Source: Desulfitobacterium dehalogenans ATCC 51507 (GTDB taxonomy: Bacteria > Bacillota > Desulfitobacteriia > Desulfitobacteriales > Desulfitobacteriaceae). From it: DNA of 64,000 bases. Below are positions 55,907 through 64,000 of the stretch, piece after piece (within the stretch, counting starts at the first letter, position 1; each line of letters opens with the position of its first letter). A program made the translations under genes and the position numbers. The notes below the pieces were generated by a model, which was not told where the DNA came from, did no database searches, and saw nothing but the letters and a program-made list of their open reading frames with translations. Location of the stretch: assembly GCF_000243155.2 (NCBI RefSeq), contig NC_018017.1:4030001-4094000 (forward strand). The letters run 5' to 3'.

Positions 55907-56485
55907 TTACACCCCCACTTTCTTATAACCGGGCTTTAGGGCTTCGGCTTTGGGTTTGATTAAGAAGGAGGGATCGGTTTTGGTGGCCGAAGGAAGAATG
56001 GGTAACTCCTTGACCAGATCCTCCCCGTATTCTGCTTTCATTTGGTCTAAATCTCCAAATTTCAAACAACGCATAATACATGCATCCACACAAACGGGGT
56101 TCTGTCCAGCATCTCTTAATTCTTTACAGGAATCACACTTTCCTACGACATTTTTGTCTTCGAAGTAATGAGGTACACTATATGGACAGTTCCAAACACA
56201 ATATTTGCAGCCGATACATAGTTCTTTATCATGTTGAACTGTACCATCTTTATCAAAGTGCATGGCCCCCGTAGGACAGCCTTTAACACATTTAGCTTCT
56301 GCACAATGATTACACCCCATGGAAAGGTAATAGCCCCCTACATTGGGATAGGTACCACCTTCAAATTCATAGACTTTGCGGAATAGTTCCCCTACTTTGA
56401 GATCATTCCTATCTTTACAGGCAATTTGACAGGCTTTGCATCCCATACAAGAAGCCATATCATAATAAAATCCTAATTGTCCCAT
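55907..56485 (-). CDS. dmsB: DmsB-like 4Fe-4S electron-transfer subunit
   Basis: 192 residues with four ferredoxin-like cysteine groups: CMGCKACQIAC, CNHCAEAKCVKGCP, CIGCKYCVWNCP and CDSCKEL...CVDAC. This is the 16-Cys pattern of DmsB/PsrB/NrfC subunits carrying four clusters between anchor and catalytic subunit. No twin-arginine signal, so it is carried with DmsA. AGGAGGTGACACCTG precedes the ATG. Confidence 0.92.
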   Translation of the reverse strand: MGQLGFYYDMASCMGCKACQIACKDRNDLKVGELFRKVYEFEGGTYPNVGGYYLSMGCNHCAEAKCVKGCPTGAMHFDKDGTVQHDKELCIGCKYCVWNCPYSVPHYFEDKNVVGKCDSCKELRDAGQNPVCVDACIMRCLKFGDLDQMKAEYGEDLVKELPILPSATKTDPSFLIKPKAEALKPGYKKVGV

Positions 56486-56498
56486 CAGGTGTCACCTC

Positions 56499-59108
56499 CT
56501 AAAATATAATTCTTTGCGCCCACTGTGCATCCGGTTTTAATGGTTCACCAGCGTATTTCTCAACTCTAACAATAGTAGTATTCCAAGGCTCTTCCCCTTG
56601 TCCGCTTAACCGGGCTCCGCAAAGAACGTTTGTTGCACCTGCTTTATCAATTCCTTTTTCCTCATCCATTTCTACCCAAGCACCTTCTCCTAAGGTTACC
56701 ACACCCGGCATCAATGTCTCTGAGAGGGTCAGGGGACGAATGCATTTGCCATATTCACTCTCAATTAAAACGGTATCCCCATCTTTAAGGCCAAGTGCTT
56801 CCCCATCTCTTGTGTTCATCACAAAGTCCTGAGGATAGGCTTCTCTCAACTGAGGAATGTTATCGAATACTGAGTGGGAACGTCTTCCATAGTGTATGGT
56901 AACGAGCTGGAAGGGGTATTTGCCTTTCTTTTTGCTTTGCCAATCTTCGAAAGTATCTTCATAGCCATCCAGCGGTGGTTCATACATGGCGATTGGCGGG
57001 ACCGTGGTCAAACCATAAGATGCAATCTTATCAGAGAGAGGTTGGCAGTGGATTTCCAGCTTACCGCTTTTGGTTGTGAGCGGATTAGCGGCAGGATCTT
57101 TAACAAAATCTTCCCCTTGAATCACAGTTAAGCTATCACCGGCAGTTCTCTCTACTTGGTAAACACCCTGCGCCATCAAGTCATTCAAGGCGATCTTTCC
57201 TAGTTGCGGTTTACCCTGAACTCCCCATTCTTGAATGTCTTTTTCCGTAATAGTTACCAGACTCTCGTAGGTCTCCCCGTCCCCACCAATCACTTCAGCT
57301 CCTGCGAGACTGTTAAAGAATTGCTGTTTCTCAGTGATCGGATAAATTTCATCCGGATTCAGCCCGAGGCGTTTTGCTAGTTCACGATCCATCCACTCTT
57401 CTGTTTTTGCCTCATAAAGGGGTTCCGTCACTTTTTGGTTAATAAAGATAGCTTCTGGATTTCCTTGATAAATCTTCCCTTCTTTTTCCCACTCTGTGGT
57501 TGCTGGGAGAACAATATCAGCATATTTGGAGATACTTGAGAGAACAGTATCATTGGTCACTACAAAATCCACTTTGCGGAATGCTTCAATTCCCTTATGG
57601 ATTCCAGAGGATTGGTTGAGGAAATTATATCCGCTGCCGTCCCGAACCAACCAAATCAAACGAATATCGCAAGGAACTTTCCCTCTACCTCCCGTTCCGG
57701 TATATTCGCCCTTTAATATAGCATCATAGGTTTCACAATAAGCCATTCCATTGGCATCGGGGTTGGTTGGGTTTGCCCATCGGTAGCCATCATATGCTCC
57801 GTATGTGGCATCCGGGAATAACGGATTGACGGCCGGGGGAAGGCCCCTGCCTCCGCCTTTGACAAGAGTTTTGCCACCGTATCCTTGATTTGCCGCATAG
57901 TTCATAGTCCATACTCCGGAACCTGGCTTTCCTACGTTTCCAGTCATCCAGCCGACTGTTAAAAATGCTTGGCAGAATTGCTGGCCTCTATAGGTGCGGG
58001 CAGGCGCAAAAGATGAGTTGAAAATAACCGGTTTTGTTGTGGCAACTTCAGTCGCGAACTCTCTAATCAGTTGCGGATCCGTTCCGCAGATTTTTGAAGC
58101 CCATTCAGGAGTTTTGGGAACCCCGTCATAAGTGCCTAAAACATAATCTTTGAAATTCTCTTTGGGATCTGCCCCCTCAGGCATATGATCTTTATCAAAT
58201 CCTACAGTACACCGATCAAGGAAATCCTGATCCTGCAGATTGTGTTCAATCATGTGATAGGCCATTCCTAAAAGCAGTGCAGTATCTGTGCCTGGTCGGC
58301 AAGGTATATATTTATCAGCTAAGGTCTTTACTGAGGGTGATACTTGCGGATCAACAAAAATAAACTTTGCTCCGGCCTTTTTTGCCTGCAATAAATTGTA
58401 GGTGGGATTGCCCAGGTTGGATCGGGCAGGATTAGCTCCCCACATAACAATCAGTTTAGCATTTCTCCAGTCAGGTCTGTCGTTGGCTTTCCACGAGAAG
58501 AAGCCTGTCATGCATTCTTGAACCACACCCCACGCACCCGATGAAGAAGAACCCCATCTTACAAGGCCTCCGCCGTAGAAATTCAGCAGTCTGCTTGTTC
58601 CAAGAATGGATTTATTTCCATGCTCTTCCTTAATCCGCTTTAACTCAGCAGCGACAAGATCCAAGGCTTCATCCCAAGAAATACGTACCCATTCGTCTTT
58701 TCCCCGTAGCTCCTTGTTGCCGCCGCCAGGCTCCCAATGCTTACGCTTCATCGGATATTTAATTCGATCCGCCCCAAATACTTGATGTCTTTGGGAACGC
58801 CCCCGGTGACAACCTCTTTGCTGCGGATAATCAGGAGAGTCTGGATGTGTATCATCTGTTTTTTGTCTGACGACAACTCCATCAACTACATAGGCTTTGT
58901 TTAAGCACCGTCCCCCACAGTTATGCCAACAACCTGCGGTAATCCATTCACCCTCGTTGTTAGCTATTGCTGCGTCGGCTCCGGCTTTGGTCAGTGTATT
59001 ACTGCTGCAGCCTGGCAACGTCAAGCTCGCTGCACCAATAGCACTGGCTTTTAGAAAATTCCTGCGGTTAATTTTATGATTGACAATACCCTCAAGAATG
59101 TTTCCCAT
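56499..59108 (-). CDS. dmsA: DmsA-like molybdopterin oxidoreductase, catalytic subunit
   Basis: 869 residues from ATG at 59108 (AAAGGAGGAAGG 6 bases before it; the frame is open 12 codons more). A twin-arginine signal is present (NRRNFLKASAIGAASLTLPG). The 4Fe-4S site reads GCWHNCGGRC with the fourth Cys in RGCHRGR. Segments DEWVRISWDEALDLVA and LIVMWGANPARSN, the MTGNVGKPG and ATTEWEKEG blocks and the C-terminal DGDTVLIES fit the DMSO-reductase family. It reduces an external acceptor with menaquinol electrons; substrate could be DMSO, TMAO or another oxyanion or organic. Desulfitobacteria hold many paralogues, so the substrate cannot be fixed. dmsB follows 13 bp later. Confidence 0.9.
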   Translation of the reverse strand: MGNILEGIVNHKINRRNFLKASAIGAASLTLPGCSSNTLTKAGADAAIANNEGEWITAGCWHNCGGRCLNKAYVVDGVVVRQKTDDTHPDSPDYPQQRGCHRGRSQRHQVFGADRIKYPMKRKHWEPGGGNKELRGKDEWVRISWDEALDLVAAELKRIKEEHGNKSILGTSRLLNFYGGGLVRWGSSSSGAWGVVQECMTGFFSWKANDRPDWRNAKLIVMWGANPARSNLGNPTYNLLQAKKAGAKFIFVDPQVSPSVKTLADKYIPCRPGTDTALLLGMAYHMIEHNLQDQDFLDRCTVGFDKDHMPEGADPKENFKDYVLGTYDGVPKTPEWASKICGTDPQLIREFATEVATTKPVIFNSSFAPARTYRGQQFCQAFLTVGWMTGNVGKPGSGVWTMNYAANQGYGGKTLVKGGGRGLPPAVNPLFPDATYGAYDGYRWANPTNPDANGMAYCETYDAILKGEYTGTGGRGKVPCDIRLIWLVRDGSGYNFLNQSSGIHKGIEAFRKVDFVVTNDTVLSSISKYADIVLPATTEWEKEGKIYQGNPEAIFINQKVTEPLYEAKTEEWMDRELAKRLGLNPDEIYPITEKQQFFNSLAGAEVIGGDGETYESLVTITEKDIQEWGVQGKPQLGKIALNDLMAQGVYQVERTAGDSLTVIQGEDFVKDPAANPLTTKSGKLEIHCQPLSDKIASYGLTTVPPIAMYEPPLDGYEDTFEDWQSKKKGKYPFQLVTIHYGRRSHSVFDNIPQLREAYPQDFVMNTRDGEALGLKDGDTVLIESEYGKCIRPLTLSETLMPGVVTLGEGAWVEMDEEKGIDKAGATNVLCGARLSGQGEEPWNTTIVRVEKYAGEPLKPDAQWAQRIIF

Positions 59109-59202
59109 ACAGCACCTTCCTCCTTTACTTTCATACAAGTTCATTGTGGTAAATCATAGCAACTATAAGAAAATATTATTACTCCTTGTATAAAGTCTAA
59201 CA

Positions 59203-59219
59203 AATTAAATATGTTAATT
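59203..59219. promoter_or_regulatory. AT-rich palindrome before dmsA
   Basis: AATTAA-ATATG-TTAATT, a perfect 6-bp dyad about 100 bp before the dmsA start. A regulator site is possible, but in such AT-rich DNA chance is high. Confidence 0.3.
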
Positions 59220-59243
59220 CTATTTCCAAAAAATTATGAGTTA

Positions 59244-59257
59244 TTAATTTTTGTTAA
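59244..59257. promoter_or_regulatory. CRP/FNR-type (CprK-like) box before dmsA
   Basis: TTAAT-TTTT-GTTAA matches 9 of 10 informative bases of the TTAAT-N4-ATTAA box known for CprK-type regulators. It is about 136-149 bp before dmsA, far for an activator unless the promoter lies upstream. Confidence 0.3.
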
Positions 59258-59334
59258 TATTTTCACTTATAGATTTCTTTTAACATAATATCATAATTGA
59301 TTTGCAACATTCTTTGTTGGGAATACAAAGCAGA

Positions 59335-59370
59335 AATAACCGCCTCCTCGTCAGGGTTTGCGGTTATCTC
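59335..59370 (-). terminator. Hairpin after telA
   Basis: Stem ATAACCGC / GCGGTTAT with a long loop; T-run short (TTATTT). Lies 31 bp past the telA stop. Confidence 0.5.
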
Positions 59371-59400
59371 TAATAACTCCAAATCAAGCAACTATTCCGT

Positions 59401-60510
59401 TTACTGTCTTATAGATATCAATGTCTGTTTAAGTTCAGATTCTATCGAAGCCAGCTCCGACTCAGCGGCCAATCTTTCCTCTTTGCCCTTTCTTTGAATG
59501 TCCAGCACGCCGCTAATGGTTTCTATTAAATCCTGATTGACCTTTTTTATGGTTTCTATGGATACAATTCCTCTTTCGCTTTCCTTAGCCACACCCAGAG
59601 TGCCTGCTTTAAGAATTTCGGAGTTTTTCTTCAAAAGATCGTTGGTCATGTCCGTAACCTTGGTCTGCGCTTCAAGGGCGGCCTTGGCATTGGCCAGACC
59701 GAGAGATAGAACCATCTGGTTTTTCCACAGAGGTATGGAATTGACGATAGATGACTGTATTTTGTCAGCCAGCTGAGCATCGTTGTTTTGAATCAGGCGG
59801 ATCTGCGGTCCCATCTGCAGGGATATCTGACGGCTGAGCTGCAGGTCATAGACCTTCTTTTCAAAGCGGTTTACCGCATTGGCCAAATCATTCAGCTTTT
59901 GCGCCTCTGCCTCATCCCCTGATTGGGCAACCCGCTCTCTGAGTGCAGGCAGCACTTTTTCATTCATTTCCTTAATTTTTTCTTTGCCCGCCACGATATA
60001 CATGGTCAGCTCTTTAAAGTACACCAGATTCGTTTTATACATTTCATCGTACATGACAATGTCCTTAAGCATAGTATGACGGTGAGCCTGCAGCATGTTA
60101 CTTATCTTGTCAATGTTGACTTCCACATCGCTGTAGCGTGCAATCAGCCTGTCAATTTCCGTTTTGGCCTTTCCGAACAGATTGCCTAAAAAGCCCTTGC
60201 TCTCACCGGTGGCATCAAAGTTCTTTATGGTTACGACCAAATCGGTAAGCAGCTTGCCCGCCTCACCCGAATCCTTTGTTTTAACATTTGCCAGGGTGTC
60301 GTCCGCAAATTTTGCCAGCTTTGTCTGGGCACCGGAACCATAGGTAACGATGGAGTTGCTGTCCGTAATATCGATTTTATCCACAAATTCCAAAACCAGC
60401 TTTTGCTCCTCAGTCGTTAAGGAAGCCAGGCTGACGCCGCCAGGCTCATCCTTGATTTTCGCCGGTGATGCTTGTACCTCGTTGCCGAAGTCTAATTTTA
60501 TCTCTTCCAT
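59401..60510 (-). CDS. telA: TelA-family (toxic anion resistance) protein
   Basis: 369 residues from ATG at 60510; an ATG at 60534 lacks a ribosome site, while AAAGGGGC lies 13 bases before this one. TelA/KlaA proteins are helical cytoplasmic proteins. Recognisable segments are IKNFDATGESKGFLGNLFGKAK, HRHTMLKDIVMYDEMYKTN and FEKKVYDLQLSRQISLQMGPQIRLIQ with NAKAALEAQTKVTDMTNDLL. It is genetically linked to tellurite resistance and to envelope stress; mechanism unknown. It is last in the operon with XpaC and two binding-protein-like partners. Confidence 0.92.
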   Translation of the reverse strand: MEEIKLDFGNEVQASPAKIKDEPGGVSLASLTTEEQKLVLEFVDKIDITDSNSIVTYGSGAQTKLAKFADDTLANVKTKDSGEAGKLLTDLVVTIKNFDATGESKGFLGNLFGKAKTEIDRLIARYSDVEVNIDKISNMLQAHRHTMLKDIVMYDEMYKTNLVYFKELTMYIVAGKEKIKEMNEKVLPALRERVAQSGDEAEAQKLNDLANAVNRFEKKVYDLQLSRQISLQMGPQIRLIQNNDAQLADKIQSSIVNSIPLWKNQMVLSLGLANAKAALEAQTKVTDMTNDLLKKNSEILKAGTLGVAKESERGIVSIETIKKVNQDLIETISGVLDIQRKGKEERLAAESELASIESELKQTLISIRQ

Positions 60511-60537
60511 TTTTATCCCAAGCCCCTTTCTCATCGA

Positions 60538-61638
60538 TTAATTTTTGAGAGCCTCAATGATCTTATCGTAAATCTCTTTTTGCAATCCCTTGGTTACCGA
60601 AGTTATTTCCTGGGGGATTCCCTGTACAGGCACTGCTTTAACGTCATATTCCCCTCCGACCACACCGGTTCTGAAGCCGTATTTTTCCCAAGCTATTTTT
60701 TGAATTTCCGGATCAGCCAAGGCGTCCACATAGGCTGTGCCGCCCTCCGTAAAGCTCATGATGCAATGAGAGTTCCATAGGGTTGGACTGGGATACAGTA
60801 CCCTTATTTTATCTTTTACCTTGGCAAAGCCATCAGGATTTTTATTGGCAAAATCAATAATGGATTTTTCATAGTCAACGATCATGGGATAAGCACCCTT
60901 CCCCATTCTGAGATACAGGTCAAACAGGTCGGCGGGAGTATTGTTCATAAAGCCCGAAAGCTTGTAAAAGCTCTTGAGCTTGGGAAGAACCTTGTTGATA
61001 TTGCTTTCATCCACATACCCCTCGTTCATAATCGAGGCCAGCAGACCGTAGTAAGTTGCACCGGGCGAAGAGGTTACCGGGTCTGTGCTGGCAATATTAA
61101 TCTTGCCGTAAATATCCCCTATGCCTATATCCGACCATTTGGTATTCTTTTCGATATAGGACAGTACGGCGGGCATATCGGCAATATAATAAGTATCTCC
61201 GGACTGTTTAACGATGCCTTTGGACACGAGTACATCGCAGATGCTGTCCCAGCTGTAGACCACGATGGGCGTGGATAAGGTGATCTGGGATTTAAAGGTC
61301 TTCAGCCTTGGCGCTTCGCCGTCTGCGGCGGGCTTTTTATAGTATTCGTAAAATCTTTCGTCGCTGAAAAAAACAAAGTCATAGCCTTTATTGTCCTTGG
61401 TTGCGAGTGTGTCCTTAATGAGGGCGTTGTTGCTCCAATTGTCAACCTTCAGGTTGATATTGTATTTGTCATGTAAAATTCCCAGAATTTCCGGGTCCGC
61501 CAGAAAATTCTCTTTACCTCCGCCTACCGCTCCGGTAACAGTTATTGCCGTATCCTTCGGCTCAGCCATGGATGAAGCGGCGATTCCGATGACGATCACT
61601 ACGATAAAAGCAACGACGGCGGTCAATACTTTTTTCAT
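60538..61638 (-). CDS. Membrane-anchored periplasmic-binding-type protein
   Basis: 366 residues. An N-terminal hydrophobic anchor or signal (LTAVVAFIVVIVIGIAASSM) has no lipobox Cys. A type 2 binding-protein fold follows: TVTGAVGGGKENFLADPEI, DFVFFSDERFYEYY, KINIASTDPVTSSPGATYYG, with IVDYEKSIIDFA near 255. The last features resemble the N-terminal half of the vWA protein encoded at the start of this operon. Its ribosome site (GGAGGAGG) is inside the last Gly codons of xpaC. Ligand unknown. No ABC permease or ATPase lies nearby, so transport is unlikely to be its job. Confidence 0.8.
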   Translation of the reverse strand: MKKVLTAVVAFIVVIVIGIAASSMAEPKDTAITVTGAVGGGKENFLADPEILGILHDKYNINLKVDNWSNNALIKDTLATKDNKGYDFVFFSDERFYEYYKKPAADGEAPRLKTFKSQITLSTPIVVYSWDSICDVLVSKGIVKQSGDTYYIADMPAVLSYIEKNTKWSDIGIGDIYGKINIASTDPVTSSPGATYYGLLASIMNEGYVDESNINKVLPKLKSFYKLSGFMNNTPADLFDLYLRMGKGAYPMIVDYEKSIIDFANKNPDGFAKVKDKIRVLYPSPTLWNSHCIMSFTEGGTAYVDALADPEIQKIAWEKYGFRTGVVGGEYDVKAVPVQGIPQEITSVTKGLQKEIYDKIIEALKN

Positions 61639-62274
61639 TTATGAACCTCCTCCCATAAAATCCTTATTGTCCATAAGTCCTTCTGATTTAAATACAGCCG
61701 CCATGGCAGCCATTTCGGCCTTGCTGTCCAGCACATCCTTGGAAAACAGGCTGTAATACTTTTTGTCGAAAGCATCCGTTATTTGCGGCAAAAAAAGGGA
61801 AAACTGCCCGGCAAATTTCTGTGCTTCCTCTGTTTTAAATGAGCCCTCGGCCAAATTCTCATAAGTATTTAAAATATTCATCAGCCCCGGCAGATAATAT
61901 AAGGAAAAGTCATTCAGCTTCGTGTATAGAGAATGGTCCTCCTCCAGGGCCTCAGCTATTTTCAAACAGGTTTTATGGATTGAGGACAACATGACCAGGA
62001 TGTCCTTCTCCACGTTCAGCCTCTTCAATTGATCCATATACCGGGCCATGGCAGAGCTGTGATCCATAATCCCTTGATGAACCTTACCATAGGCATCATC
62101 ATCACCCTTTAAATCAATCCTTACTTTCTTTTCCTTTTCCAGAGCCTTTATTGTCAGCACAACGATTCCCAGGCAGGCTGCACTGCTTAAGGCGGATATC
62201 AATAGATTGCCGCCGATCAGCCAGACTACAAGGAATGCTGCTGCCGCTGCAACACCAAGGAATATTTCTTTCAT
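61639..62274 (-). CDS. XpaC-like membrane protein
   Basis: 211 residues with two N-terminal TM helices (IFLGVAAAAAFLVVWLIGG, LLISALSSAACLGIVVLTI) and a helical cytoplasmic domain (AYGKVHQGIMDHSSAMARYM to the end). This matches the XpaC family, named for 5-bromo-4-chloroindolyl phosphate hydrolysis, which is usually found next to telA. Enzymatic activity of the family is doubtful. It ends GGGS, whose codons provide the ribosome site for the next gene. A soluble-binding-protein gene is inserted between xpaC and telA. Confidence 0.8.
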   Translation of the reverse strand: MKEIFLGVAAAAAFLVVWLIGGNLLISALSSAACLGIVVLTIKALEKEKKVRIDLKGDDDAYGKVHQGIMDHSSAMARYMDQLKRLNVEKDILVMLSSIHKTCLKIAEALEEDHSLYTKLNDFSLYYLPGLMNILNTYENLAEGSFKTEEAQKFAGQFSLFLPQITDAFDKKYYSLFSKDVLDSKAEMAAMAAVFKSEGLMDNKDFMGGGS

Positions 62275-62285
62275 AGCAATCTCCT

Positions 62286-63827
62286 CTAATTATATGCTCT
62301 TATCTCCTTAAAGGCGTTAATAAGGTCTGTTCTGCCATCAAAAGTCTTGCCCCTTGTCAGCCTGCTGATTTCATCCAGCTGTTTCGGATTGGCCTTTCCG
62401 AACATAATTGAAAATACGGGGGTATCGTAGGCTGTACCAGGACTGAACCTGCCCCCTGATTCACCGTCGGTCATCAGGACGATAGATTTGGTATAGGTTT
62501 CGGAATCAAAATCATTTAATATCTTAATGGCACGTTCCACCGGTCTGTATATATCTGTTCCGCCCCCTGTTCCGGTATCCTTTATCCTGGAAATCAAGGT
62601 TCTAGTATCCGTGCCGGAGTGAGTTGAATCAACCCATTTGAGATCAGCGGCAAAGGGAATGACAACTATTTCATCATTTTCGGAAAACTGGATCATATCC
62701 TCTGCTGCCAGCTCATGATTCAGTATCCGCTCCATGGCCGCTACAAGCTGCTTATTGCCCTCGCCGTACATACTGCCTGAATAGTCAAGGCAGAATACTA
62801 CCGCAGAGGGCTTTCTGAATAAATCCTGGTAAAGGGTCAAGGCCATTTTAAGCACAGGACTCGCTGGATATTTAATAGGGGACAAATAAGCGTTCTTATC
62901 AATCCCGTAGGATTCCTTAAACACCTCAACGTTGGATACCAGGCCTCCGTAGGTGGTTCTTCTCCCCAACCCTTCAAGCTTTTGCTGGGTATCCGCAGAT
63001 AATAAGAAGTCCTGCAGCTTATTAAAAGTCTCCAGTTTCTCACTGTCATTATTGTCTATATAGGCAAATGGGCTGTCCGAAACAGAGACTCCGTCAGAGG
63101 GATAGATAAACAGCAAAGGTTCTTTATTGCTTTCGATAAGCTGTTTGTTCAGCTCGATAAGGGACGATTCGTAGTTTACCAGGGCATCGTAGTCCCCTTC
63201 CCTGAATATGTCTATTAAGTACTCATCACTGCCGGAATTCCTCGCCACTCCTTTAAACAGCTTCTTTAAGCTTTCCTGAAGAGCCGGTGATGTTAAGTCT
63301 TCTTCTGTCAACACCGGAGGATTACCCGCCAGGCTGTTTAAGAAACCTATGTAAGCCGATGCTCCGCTGTTTGTTTGCGTGACTGAGGGCATCAGAAACT
63401 TTAACTTTCCTACTTCAACCGCCTTCACCAAGTCATTGACAACGGTATCCCTGCTAAATCCCAAGGCTTTATATCTGCTTTCCTTTACCGCAAAGATTAC
63501 GGGGTTAACGGATATGGATTTTGAGTTTTTTAATACTGAGCTTGGGATAGACGCGTTCCATATGCTGTTTGAGGACCATACAGCATCATAATCCTGAGGC
63601 GATGATTTGATCATGGCAGGAATATTTAGAGAGCCCGTATACTCAAATCTCAATTCTATTTTATTTCTTTGGGCAAATTCAGTAAGCATTGGCTCTAAAT
63701 CCTTATTTTCACTACTTGACAAAATAGTGAATCCACCTGTTTCCCCCTTCCCGGAAGAACAGGCGCACAGAGAAAACAATAAAGCTGCCAACAAAAAGAC
63801 AACCGCTATTTTTCTGTACAAAACCAT
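62286..63827 (-). CDS. Lipoprotein with binding-protein and vWA domains
   Basis: 513 residues from ATG at 63827; starts up to 18 codons earlier are possible. A signal peptide ends in a lipobox-like SLCAC. Residues about 25-310 are a type 2 binding-protein fold (GFTILSSSENKDLEPMLTEF, DAVWSSNSIW, MPSVTQTNSGASAYIGFLNS, DALVNYESSLIEL). Residues about 340-513 are a von Willebrand A domain with a full MIDAS: DYSGS, a Thr in the GGGTDIYRP turn and MTDGES. Anchored outside the membrane it may bind a ligand or a partner protein in a metal-dependent way. First gene of the vWA-xpaC-SBP-telA operon. Confidence 0.85.
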   Translation of the reverse strand: MVLYRKIAVVFLLAALLFSLCACSSGKGETGGFTILSSSENKDLEPMLTEFAQRNKIELRFEYTGSLNIPAMIKSSPQDYDAVWSSNSIWNASIPSSVLKNSKSISVNPVIFAVKESRYKALGFSRDTVVNDLVKAVEVGKLKFLMPSVTQTNSGASAYIGFLNSLAGNPPVLTEEDLTSPALQESLKKLFKGVARNSGSDEYLIDIFREGDYDALVNYESSLIELNKQLIESNKEPLLFIYPSDGVSVSDSPFAYIDNNDSEKLETFNKLQDFLLSADTQQKLEGLGRRTTYGGLVSNVEVFKESYGIDKNAYLSPIKYPASPVLKMALTLYQDLFRKPSAVVFCLDYSGSMYGEGNKQLVAAMERILNHELAAEDMIQFSENDEIVVIPFAADLKWVDSTHSGTDTRTLISRIKDTGTGGGTDIYRPVERAIKILNDFDSETYTKSIVLMTDGESGGRFSPGTAYDTPVFSIMFGKANPKQLDEISRLTRGKTFDGRTDLINAFKEIRAYN

Positions 63828-63861
63828 CTCACTTCCCATCTTTTCGCATTTATTTCTATAT

Positions 63862-63870
63862 ATTATAGCA
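63862..63870 (-). promoter_or_regulatory. Extended -10 promoter of the vWA-TelA operon
   Basis: TGCTATAAT on the minus strand, a perfect extended -10 element, 35 bp before the chosen start. Confidence 0.55.
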
Positions 63871-63958
63871 TATGTCAACAAGGATTTATTGAAGCCGCCA
63901 GGAAAAAATCATGGCCTGTGGCAAGGAAACCGCAGACTGCACAGCATGAAATAGAAAG

Positions 63959-63981
63959 ACCGCCTTCAGCAAGAAGGCGGT
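63959..63981. terminator. Hairpin near the window edge
   Basis: ACCGCCTTC / GAAGGCGGT perfect 9-bp stem with a 5-base loop; CTTTCTATTT follows on the minus strand. Probably ends a minus-strand gene beyond the window. Confidence 0.5.
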
Positions 63982-64000
63982 GTCTGCAATCGAAACTAAT

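Overview
The window looks like chromosome of a low-GC, spore-forming anaerobic Firmicute of the Desulfitobacterium type. This is inferred from gene content, not from a database search: a Tat-exported DmsABC-type molybdoenzyme with its own TorD chaperone and two-component system, sulfoacetaldehyde acetyltransferase, paired YeiH-type transporters under a sigma-54 regulator, frequent TTG and GTG starts with strong GGAGG ribosome sites, and YjcZ-like small proteins. No rRNA or tRNA gene was seen. The only stable RNA gene is ssrA (tmRNA), at 33794-34144 on the minus strand.

Layout. 1-5.7 kb: a minus-strand organosulfonate-type cluster (GntR/UTRA regulator, Xsc, MFS carrier, YtcJ-like amidohydrolase cut by the window edge), with a dyad operator at the xsc promoter. 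6-14.5 kb: a soluble PrpR_N chemoreceptor, an MFS carrier, a glucose/sorbosone dehydrogenase-like propeller, a FAD-Rieske oxidoreductase, a DUF2935 protein, an M20 peptidase remnant, a PH-domain protein and two tiny membrane peptides. 14.5-18.6 kb: a serine-recombinase remnant, a heptamer repeat, a c-di-GMP-I riboswitch in front of a Cache chemoreceptor, and an IS256-family element.

18640-33764 is a complete Tn7-like transposon of 15,125 bp, delimited by TGTGGCAA inverted ends and an intact 5-bp target duplication (CATTA). It encodes a TnsA-TnsB fusion, TnsC and two TniQ/TnsD proteins. One cargo module is a three-gene ParA operon. The other is a translationally coupled four-gene operon: PRTase-like protein, ORC/Cdc6-like ATPase, unknown protein, and DNA methyltransferase fused to a specificity domain. 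The element lies 29 bp from the 3' CCA of ssrA (24 bp beyond the duplication), so the tmRNA gene is the likely attachment site. The transposon, its target and the four-gene cargo are the most promising material here.

34.2-41.9 kb: an amphipathic helical protein, two YeiH-type transporters, a sigma-54 promoter before the second, and the histidine kinase/sigma-54 activator pair that probably drives it. 41.9-47.1 kb: a TetR-controlled MacAB-like efflux operon with two palindromic operators over its promoter. 47.1-51.5 kb: glycerol kinase, a short class II terpene cyclase-like protein, and a Fur-box DUF2325/DUF3793 pair. 51.6-59.1 kb: TorD chaperone, response regulator, heme-type (CxxCH) sensor kinase and DmsCBA. 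59.4-63.9 kb: a four-gene envelope operon (vWA/binding-protein lipoprotein, XpaC, a second binding protein, TelA).
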